A stretch of 10,105 nt of DNA from Caldifarciminota bacterium. GTDB lineage: Bacteria > Hydrothermota > 32-111 > QNBC01. The position numbers were made by a program, and so were the translations under genes. How positions within the stretch are numbered: position 1 is the stretch's first letter; the number at the start of each line of letters is the position of its first letter. Of this stretch, positions 1-5,053 are shown piece by piece. Where the stretch lies: contig WFRF01000081.1 in the NCBI GenBank assembly GCA_015486655.1, positions 1-10,105 of the forward strand, given 5' to 3'. The notes beneath the pieces were generated by a model. It did no database searches. It saw nothing but the letters and a program-made list of their open reading frames with translations, and was not told the DNA's origin.

Positions 1-686
1 ATAATTTTATTTACCTCATTAATTATGGAAGCATCAAACTTATGTTTGAGAGGATCCGCTTTTGGTAAAAGCATGAATCCTCCCCCCAAAAATTTCCCCA
101 GGCCGATTGTTGCCAAAAGTATTTTTCTCTTATCCACAACATCCTCTATGCCAAATGAAATTTCCGTGGCAGTATAAAAGAATATTGTTGATATTATTGA
201 TGCCAGGTACTGCAGCGGCCCCTTTAAGAAAGGAAATTTCTTCATATTTACGAGTACAGCCGCATCAAAACCTATTCCCAGACCGTTGATAAAATAGTAT
301 ATGTCTTTGCCGGCTTTTACCTCCCCAATGGGAAATAATTTTGCTTTTCCCGTACTTAACTTCCTAATAATGGTTTTTATATCATTGGTCCCGTATATAC
401 TCCTGACATAATCATCTCCCGAGCCCATGGGAAGCGGTAAAATATTTACCGATTGTCCCACCAGAGATTTAAGTGATTCATTAATCGTCCCATCTCCCCC
501 CATTACAATAATTGTTTTCACCCCTCTTTCTATAAATTCTTTTACAATGCTTTTCTCATGCCCCCTGTATTTTGTACATTTAAAAACAGGCGTATAACCG
601 GCATTGTTAATGACAGATCTCACAAAATCTTTGAATCTCAAAGGTTTTCCCTTTCCTGCATACGGATTAAGTAATACTCCTACCAT
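1..686 (-). CDS. Diacylglycerol/sphingosine kinase-fold lipid kinase (DAGK catalytic family), C-terminus cut by window edge
   Basis: This is an open frame of 228 codons that continues past the left edge. The N-terminus reads MVGVLLNPYAGKGKP, followed by the nucleotide-binding GGDGT at residues 63-67, FINGLGIGFDAAV at about 132-144 and GGGF at 201-204. This is the order seen in the YegS/DgkB/LCB5 kinases, which phosphorylate diacylglycerol or related lipids at the membrane using ATP. Two normally conserved spots differ. The usual GTxND reads GSGDD (88-92), and the usual P-x-A-x3-DG-x2-D reads P-x-A-x3-KH-x2-D (208-218). The fold is therefore clear, but catalysis is uncertain and this may be an altered or inactive member. 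The ATG at 686 is the only plausible start, because an in-frame TGA lies eleven codons upstream with no ATG, GTG or TTG between. No Shine-Dalgarno sequence is present. It is transcribed away from the NifX-like gene. Confidence 0.85.
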   Translation of the reverse strand, partial: MVGVLLNPYAGKGKPLRFKDFVRSVINNAGYTPVFKCTKYRGHEKSIVKEFIERGVKTIIVMGGDGTINESLKSLVGQSVNILPLPMGSGDDYVRSIYGTNDIKTIIRKLSTGKAKLFPIGEVKAGKDIYYFINGLGIGFDAAVLVNMKKFPFLKGPLQYLASIISTIFFYTATEISFGIEDVVDKRKILLATIGLGKFLGGGFMLLPKADPLKHKFDASIINEVNKI

Positions 687-692
687 TAATCT

Positions 693-720
693 ATAATAGA
701 ATATTTTAAATTTATGTCAA
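693..720 (-). promoter_or_regulatory. Sigma70-type promoter of the lipid kinase gene, predicted leaderless
   Basis: On the minus strand there is a perfect TTGACA (715-720), a 16-base spacer and TATTAT (693-698). Six bases then separate the -10 box from the ATG at 686. Initiation about seven bases after the -10 would fall on or beside the A of the start codon, so the message would have essentially no leader. The absence of any ribosome binding site before this ATG fits that reading. Boxes and spacing are seen directly; the start point is inferred. Confidence 0.65.
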
Positions 721-723
721 CTC

Positions 724-773
724 AAAATGATATATTCAAAAAAAACCGCATTCAAAACATAAAATATCATTTT
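724..773. repeat. 10-bp inverted repeat between divergent promoters
   Basis: AAAATGATAT at 724-733 is matched exactly by its reverse complement at 764-773, separated by 30 bases. It lies between the -35 box of the leftward kinase promoter and the rightward promoter of the NifX-like gene, with one arm four bases from the leftward -35. It could be an operator or a weak hairpin. Its arms are nearly all A and T, so chance is also possible. The rest of this intergenic stretch shows no open frame. Confidence 0.3.
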
Positions 774-812
774 TTAAACATTCTCTGAGCATTTCTTATT
801 CGGTTTTTGCCG

Positions 813-841
813 TTGACAAATATCCGATGCAAGATTAGAAT
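813..841 (+). promoter_or_regulatory. Sigma70-type promoter of the NifX-like gene
   Basis: TTGACA (813-818), a 17-base spacer and TAGAAT (836-841) form a near-consensus promoter. Transcription would start near 848, giving a leader of about 12 bases that is almost entirely the ribosome binding site AAAGGAGGT just before the ATG at 860. No other promoter is apparent before the next gene, so it probably also serves the cysteine-rich gene at 1343. Confidence 0.7.
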
Positions 842-859
842 TTAATAAAAGGAGGTCTT

Positions 860-1321
860 ATGAGAATGCTGATCCCCTCAACAGGCGATAAATTGGAATC
901 CCTTCTCGATCAGAGATTTAAACACGCTTCTTACTACATCATTTATGATGGAAAAGAGTTTGAAATAATAGGGAATAATGTGCATCATTCTCATCATCAC
1001 AAGAGAGATATCGATTGGAATAAATTGGATGTCGTTATTGTTAATCAAATGGGTATAGAGAGCTTCAAGGAAACCCGAGAAAGCAACGTAAAAATATTTT
1101 ATTCGCCCGTAAAATCCATAACAAATATTTTAAAAGCTTTTAAATCGGGAGAGCTTAAAGAGCTTTCCGAGGAAGAGATAGTCGAAGCTGCACATAAATC
1201 GCTTGAAAAACCCAGTTTTAAATCGAGATTCTCCGGGAAAATCAGAAATGGGATAAAACGTTTCGGTAAGGCTAAAATTGGGTTTGGCAGAGGTCCCGGA
1301 CTTGGCAAAAGACACCATTAA
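860..1321 (+). CDS. NifX/NifB-C-like (dinitrogenase iron-molybdenum cofactor family) protein with His cluster
   Basis: The 153-residue product resembles the small NifX/NafY/NifB-C domain family, whose members bind Fe-S or Fe-Mo precursor clusters. Many such proteins occur in bacteria that do not fix nitrogen and have unknown jobs. The N-terminus MRMLIPSTGDKLESLLDQRF matches the family pattern of an initial strand, a short loop and D-x-RF. DVVIVNQMGIESF (about 57-69) and NVKIFYSP (76-83) match the second half of the fold, although the usual G-I-G-P-N-A turn is changed. A histidine cluster HHSHHHK (42-48) sits where the family usually has a longer helix, so the core is shorter. The tail after about residue 118 is basic and glycine-rich and ends in RHH. 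A strong Shine-Dalgarno (GGAGG, 851-855) fixes the start. No nif genes are nearby. A metal-binding role is inferred. Confidence 0.7.
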   Translation: MRMLIPSTGDKLESLLDQRFKHASYYIIYDGKEFEIIGNNVHHSHHHKRDIDWNKLDVVIVNQMGIESFKETRESNVKIFYSPVKSITNILKAFKSGELKELSEEEIVEAAHKSLEKPSFKSRFSGKIRNGIKRFGKAKIGFGRGPGLGKRHH

Positions 1322-1342
1322 AACAGCAAATTTTAACCTTTT

Positions 1343-1999
1343 GTGAATGAACTAGAAAATAATTTTATCTTAATACGGCAACTTTTTTTATCACAATATT
1401 ATTTGGATATTCTTGATTTCATATTAAAACATATTCCTTTACTTGCCATACAATCATTGCGTTATTTTTTCGGAAGGGATAATATCAGCCGTTCTATTCT
1501 TCTTAATATAAGAAACAAAAATGAAATAAAAAGTTACAAAAACAAGGTTTATAAAACGGTCATTGCCGTCAGTTACTGCCAAAAGCCGTTAAATTGCCCC
1601 GCAGGCAGATTTAATGACAGGTGCATATATGAAAACAGCTCTCCTTGTAATAATTGTCCGGTAGGTGACATTAAACACAAAGCAGAGTTAAATAATATTG
1701 AATTTACAATTTTAACAACCTCATTCGAGTTCGCCCGTTTTCATTTACGTAAAATATCTCATTCAGCTTACTCCCGGCGAGTCCTGTATATAATCTCCGT
1801 ATGTCCTTACGTTTTGTTCTTGTCCAAAATGTTCGCCTTTATTCTCAACATCAAAATTGTACCTTTCTTCTTGACAAAAGGTGGATGTAAAAATAAATAT
1901 GAGTTTTTAAAAGCCGAAAACGGAGAAAAAGCCATCGTTACAAAATGTTCTCATAATGCACATAGAAATTTTATAGAATTAATGGATTATCTCAGATAA
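1343..1999 (+). CDS. Cysteine-rich protein of unknown function, possibly metal- or Fe-S-binding
   Basis: I do not recognise this 218-residue protein with certainty. It has eight cysteines. Five are clustered as C79-x5-C85-x8-C94-x7-C102-x2-C105, including NCPAGRFND and PCNNCPVGDIKHKAE; three more lie at 154, 182 and 202. The CxxC followed by a G-D/E-I-K-x-x-A-E helix loosely recalls DUF116-type proteins, but that is from memory and weak. Hydrophobic stretches near residues 8-35 and 147-178 could be buried helices or membrane-associated; no clear signal peptide is present. It starts 22 bp after the NifX-like gene in the same reading frame, so the stop of that gene limits any upstream extension. 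The GTG at 1343 is the first possible start, and no Shine-Dalgarno is visible, so the start is uncertain. Joint transcription with the NifX-like gene suggests a metal-related role (inference). Confidence 0.6.
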   Translation: MNELENNFILIRQLFLSQYYLDILDFILKHIPLLAIQSLRYFFGRDNISRSILLNIRNKNEIKSYKNKVYKTVIAVSYCQKPLNCPAGRFNDRCIYENSSPCNNCPVGDIKHKAELNNIEFTILTTSFEFARFHLRKISHSAYSRRVLYIISVCPYVLFLSKMFAFILNIKIVPFFLTKGGCKNKYEFLKAENGEKAIVTKCSHNAHRNFIELMDYLR

Positions 2000-2003
2000 A
2001 TAT

Positions 2004-2032
2004 TTGAAATAAACTAAGTTTTATGATATATA
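2004..2032 (+). promoter_or_regulatory. Putative extended -10 promoter for the pdp operon
   Basis: TTGAAA (2004-2009), a 17-base spacer and TATATA (2027-2032) are preceded at the right place by TG (2024-2025), giving an extended -10 element. The predicted start is near 2039, at the 3' end of the oppositely oriented tRNA gene. The next gene downstream on this strand is the phosphorylase at 2175, so the leader would be about 135 bases and would contain the antisense of the tRNA. I see no better plus-strand promoter between the tRNA and 2175. AT-rich sequence makes chance matches possible. Confidence 0.5.
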
Positions 2033-2040
2033 TAGAGAAG

Positions 2041-2124
2041 TGCCGAAGAGGGGATTTGAACCCCTACGAAGTTGCCTTCACTAGAACCTGAATCTAGCGC
2101 GTCTGCCAATTCCGCCACTTCGGC
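2041..2124 (-). tRNA. tRNA-Leu, anticodon CAG
   Basis: The minus strand folds as a class II tRNA. The 7-bp acceptor stem pairs GCCGAAG with CTTCGGC and has discriminator A. The D-arm region is GGCGGAATTGGCAGACGC. The anticodon stem CTAGA/TCTAG encloses the loop TTCAGGT, giving anticodon CAG (positions 2088-2090). A long variable arm pairs GAAG with CTTC, and the T arm AGGGG-TTCAAAT-CCCCT is intact. The long variable arm and the identity bases fit leucine, reading CUG codons. The 3' CCA is not encoded and would have to be added by CCA-adding enzyme. It is a single tRNA gene lying opposite the flanking plus-strand genes. Confidence 0.95.
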
Positions 2125-2132
2125 ATACGGAT

Positions 2133-2161
2133 TACATAGCATATTTACACGTAGGTGTCAA
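2133..2161 (-). promoter_or_regulatory. Promoter of the tRNA-Leu gene
   Basis: On the minus strand there is a perfect TTGACA (2156-2161), a 17-base spacer and TATGTA (2133-2138). Initiation would fall near 2126, only a couple of bases before the mature tRNA 5' end at 2124, so the precursor would have almost no 5' leader. The -35 box lies three bases from the Shine-Dalgarno sequence of the oppositely oriented phosphorylase gene, so the two expression signals are packed together. Confidence 0.7.
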
Positions 2162-2163
2162 GC

Positions 2164-2170
2164 AGGAGGT
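2164..2170 (+). promoter_or_regulatory. Shine-Dalgarno sequence of the phosphorylase gene
   Basis: AGGAGGT lies four bases before the ATG at 2175 and ten bases before a second in-frame ATG at 2181. Both starts are possible. The upstream one gives an N-terminus MIMTDII that lines up with the MxMxDII start I recall for Bacillus pyrimidine-nucleoside phosphorylase, so it is preferred. Confidence 0.7.
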
Positions 2171-2174
2171 AATA

Positions 2175-3479
2175 ATGATAATGACCGATATAATACGAAA
2201 AAAAAGAAACGGAGAAACCCTATCGAAGGAAGAAATCGAATTTGTAATAGATGGAATCACTAATAGTTCCATTCCGGATTATCAAATAACGGCATTGTTG
2301 ATGGCTATCTATTTTAAGGGCATGGATGATGATGAAACATCCGTTTTAACCTCCGGAATGATGCATTCCGGTGATATTGTAAATTTAAGTAACATTGTCG
2401 GATTTAAGGTTGACAAACACTCCACAGGCGGTGTCGGAGACAAGATATCCATCCCCCTTGCTCCCCTTGTGGCTTCTGCCGGTGTTACGGTACCCATGGT
2501 CTCGGGCAGAGGATTGGGGCATACGGGAGGGACACTGGACAAACTTGAGTCCATACCGGGAATGCGTACCGACCTGCAAATTGATGAATTTATAAATCAA
2601 TTAAAGAGAATTGGCGTTGCCATAATGGGGCAGACAAAGGAGATGAACCCTGCCGACAAAAAATTGTATGCCCTAAGAGATGTAACAGCTACCGTTGAAT
2701 CGATACCACTTATTACAGCAAGCATAATGAGTAAGAAATTAGCCGAAGGAATAGACGGTTTGGTCCTTGATGTAAAATACGGAAACGGAGCCTTTATAAA
2801 AACACCCGATGATGCAAAAATTCTCGCAGAGAAAATGGTAAATATCGGAAAATCCATGAACAAAAACGTTACCGCTTTTCTCACAGATATGAACCAACCC
2901 CTTGGCGAAAAGCTCGGCAATGCCCTTGAGATAGAAGAGTCCATCGATATACTAAAGGGGAAGGGGCCGGAAGATGTCAAAGAATTGGTGTTGCAACTTG
3001 CTTCGGAGATGCTGATCCTCGGTAAAGTAGCTTCAACCAATGATGAAGCTTTAAAAATATTGAAGAACAAACTCAACAGCGGAGAAGCTTTGAAAAAATT
3101 TGAAACTATGATAGAAGCACAAGGAGGAAACACAAAAATCATTGAAAATTATGACCTTTTGCCACACACTGCCTACATTTTGCAGATCCATGCGGAACAG
3201 AACGGTTATATTTCCGAAATTGATACATTCGGTATAGGAAATTTCATCGTTCACATCGGAGGCGGGAGAAAAACCATTAATGATAAAATTGATCATTCCG
3301 TTGGGGTGCAACTGTTTAAAAAAATAGGCATGAAGGTGGAAAGAGACGATATCATTGCCAACATTCACATAAACAAAATAGAAAATGGTGAGGATTTGGA
3401 AAAGATGTTCCGCTCGTTTATAAAAATAAGTAAAAATCCCGTAACACCTCCTCCCCTTATAAAGGAAATCTTAAAATGA
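2175..3479 (+). CDS. pdp: Pyrimidine-nucleoside phosphorylase / thymidine phosphorylase
   Basis: This cytoplasmic salvage enzyme cleaves uridine, deoxyuridine or thymidine with phosphate to give the free base and (deoxy)ribose-1-phosphate. The 434-residue length is that of Bacillus Pdp and slightly shorter than E. coli DeoA. The N-terminal helical domain is followed by the phosphate-binding KHSTGGVGDK (81-90) and the family signature SGRGLGHTGGTLDKLE (110-125). Arg168, Ser183 and Lys187 fall three residues before the base-binding Arg171, Ser186 and Lys190 of E. coli DeoA. The C-terminal domain (about 340-430) is present, with IGGGR where LGAGR is common. The set appears complete and active. 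Whether it is broad Pdp or thymidine-specific DeoA cannot be decided from motifs; overall length favours Pdp. Its stop overlaps the next start as ATGA. No other deo genes are in view. Confidence 0.93.
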   Translation: MIMTDIIRKKRNGETLSKEEIEFVIDGITNSSIPDYQITALLMAIYFKGMDDDETSVLTSGMMHSGDIVNLSNIVGFKVDKHSTGGVGDKISIPLAPLVASAGVTVPMVSGRGLGHTGGTLDKLESIPGMRTDLQIDEFINQLKRIGVAIMGQTKEMNPADKKLYALRDVTATVESIPLITASIMSKKLAEGIDGLVLDVKYGNGAFIKTPDDAKILAEKMVNIGKSMNKNVTAFLTDMNQPLGEKLGNALEIEESIDILKGKGPEDVKELVLQLASEMLILGKVASTNDEALKILKNKLNSGEALKKFETMIEAQGGNTKIIENYDLLPHTAYILQIHAEQNGYISEIDTFGIGNFIVHIGGGRKTINDKIDHSVGVQLFKKIGMKVERDDIIANIHINKIENGEDLEKMFRSFIKISKNPVTPPPLIKEILK

Positions 3480-5053
3480 AGCGTATAATATTGCTGTTTT
3501 TCCTTTTCATACCCTTATATTTGTGTGCGTTTGAAGTCCACCCCGGAGATAAGGGTATTGTTGTAACCGAAATCGAACACGGAAATCTCGATACATTACA
3601 CTTCATTGTAAAAAATTCTACAGGTGACAACGGTTCCGGTTTCCCTTCAATTTTAATCTCTTTTACTGATTCCATAGCATACAAATATGGTGTTGCAAGT
3701 GGCATGAGCGGAAGTCCCGCTTATATTAACAGGAAACTCATCGGAGCTCTTTCATCGACATGGCCATTCCTCAACAAACCACTGGGTAATATAACACCAA
3801 TCGAAGATATGCATCATTTGAAGGGTAAAACATCCCTGCAAAGCAATTTAAAGAGTTCTGAAATATTTGTTTCATGTGGATCTCCACAGTTTGTCAATTT
3901 TGCCGACAGTATTTTAAAAATAAGAATGCTCGATGTTAAAACCGCTTCGTATTCGGACAGCGTTTTCCCCGTGACCCCGGGCCATGCAATAGGAATAGCT
4001 CTTATTACGGGAGATATGACAGCGGCTATTGTGGGAACGATCACGGAAAAAAGAGGTAATGAGATCTTCGCATTCGGACATCCTGCCCTAGGGCTCGGGA
4101 AATCGAAATTTCCACTCGTATCATGTAAAACCATAACAACTGCAAGTTCCAGATATATGAGCTTTAAGATTCCCGAAATCGGAAAGACAGTGGGAGCCGT
4201 TATGAATGACGGGTATTCCGGTATTTACGGACTATTGGGGGAAAAAGCTCCTTTAATTGAGGCGAATATTCACATTGACGGCAATTGTTATCACTATAAA
4301 TTGGCATCCTCTAAATATCTCTCCTCTTTACTCTTTCAGTTGATTGCTTTTCATGCTTCGTCGAAATCATTCCTTCATTCGGAGAAAAACAGCTTTAGAA
4401 TGGACTATGAAATAGGAGGAAAGAAATATAAAATCAAGTCGCATATGTTCGGGAAAAGGGAATATGCCCCCTTTAATATAATAAATAAAATTTCATCGTT
4501 AATGGACTTAATATACGAAAATGAAAACATGAACTTGGAAATCGATACCATTAATCTGTTTATAAATTCCATCGACAGGAATATTTTTTACGAACTCAAG
4601 AGAGTCGGAATAGTGCCGGAGATCTCCCGGCAGACAAAATTATTTAACGTAAATGTTACATTGTCGCATTTCAGGGAAAACGACAGCACTTTTACATTTC
4701 TCTTAAGACACAACAGAATAAAACCGGGCAAGTATATACTTTCGCTGATGGACCGAGATGCTTATGTAAATTTTCTGCAAAGCTACAGGATTATTGATAA
4801 AGATAATGTGAGGGATATTGTTTCAACGGTAAACAGTTTACCGGAAAAACCTTTTGTTTACTATGTGATATTTAGTTCTGAAAAAGCGTTTATAATAAAA
4901 AACATGTACTTTGATAAACTCCCCTTGGATAGTCCTCTTCTCGGACAGTTCAACATAAAACATGTGAAAAGAATCGTTCGCATAGATTCAATCCCCGTCA
5001 ATTTTGTTCCTGTTGGCTCGGTATCAACATCATTTTTTGTGGAGGCAAAATGA
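3476..5053 (+). CDS. Secreted SpoIVB/S55-like serine peptidase
   Basis: The 525-residue product starts with a typical signal peptide: MKR, a hydrophobic core to about residue 17, and a probable cut after LCA (16-18). Cys17 does not sit in a standard lipobox. The S55 signature GMSGSPAYINRKLIGAL occupies 76-92, with Ser78 the expected nucleophile by analogy with SpoIVB. The expected histidine is in FAFGHPALGLG (198-208, His202). In SpoIVB the histidine motif precedes the serine motif, whereas here the order is reversed. I recall the same order in non-sporulation S55-domain proteins. Residues from about 265 to the end match nothing I know. It begins inside the end of pdp (ATGA), with AAAGGA nine bases upstream, and overlaps the propeller gene in the same way, so translation is probably coupled. 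It probably acts outside the cytoplasmic membrane; the substrate is unknown. Confidence 0.75.
   Translation: MKRIILLFFLFIPLYLCAFEVHPGDKGIVVTEIEHGNLDTLHFIVKNSTGDNGSGFPSILISFTDSIAYKYGVASGMSGSPAYINRKLIGALSSTWPFLNKPLGNITPIEDMHHLKGKTSLQSNLKSSEIFVSCGSPQFVNFADSILKIRMLDVKTASYSDSVFPVTPGHAIGIALITGDMTAAIVGTITEKRGNEIFAFGHPALGLGKSKFPLVSCKTITTASSRYMSFKIPEIGKTVGAVMNDGYSGIYGLLGEKAPLIEANIHIDGNCYHYKLASSKYLSSLLFQLIAFHASSKSFLHSEKNSFRMDYEIGGKKYKIKSHMFGKREYAPFNIINKISSLMDLIYENENMNLEIDTINLFINSIDRNIFYELKRVGIVPEISRQTKLFNVNVTLSHFRENDSTFTFLLRHNRIKPGKYILSLMDRDAYVNFLQSYRIIDKDNVRDIVSTVNSLPEKPFVYYVIFSSEKAFIIKNMYFDKLPLDSPLLGQFNIKHVKRIVRIDSIPVNFVPVGSVSTSFFVEAK

Noticed and set aside
107..289. A 60-codon plus-strand open frame opposite the lipid kinase
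   Set aside because: The minus-strand frame carries clear DAGK-family motifs throughout this stretch.
1347..1355. Two-codon mini-frame ATG-AAC-TAG overlapping the GTG start at 1343
   Set aside because: It could act as a tiny leader or decoy start, but it has no ribosome binding site and is easily a chance match.
2000..2040. Possible terminator after the tRNA or the cysteine-rich gene
   Set aside because: No GC-rich stem followed by a T run is present on either strand.
2597..3142. A 181-codon minus-strand open frame inside pdp
   Set aside because: It is antisense to conserved phosphorylase sequence; the hydrophobic and serine-rich composition is that expected of a shadow frame.
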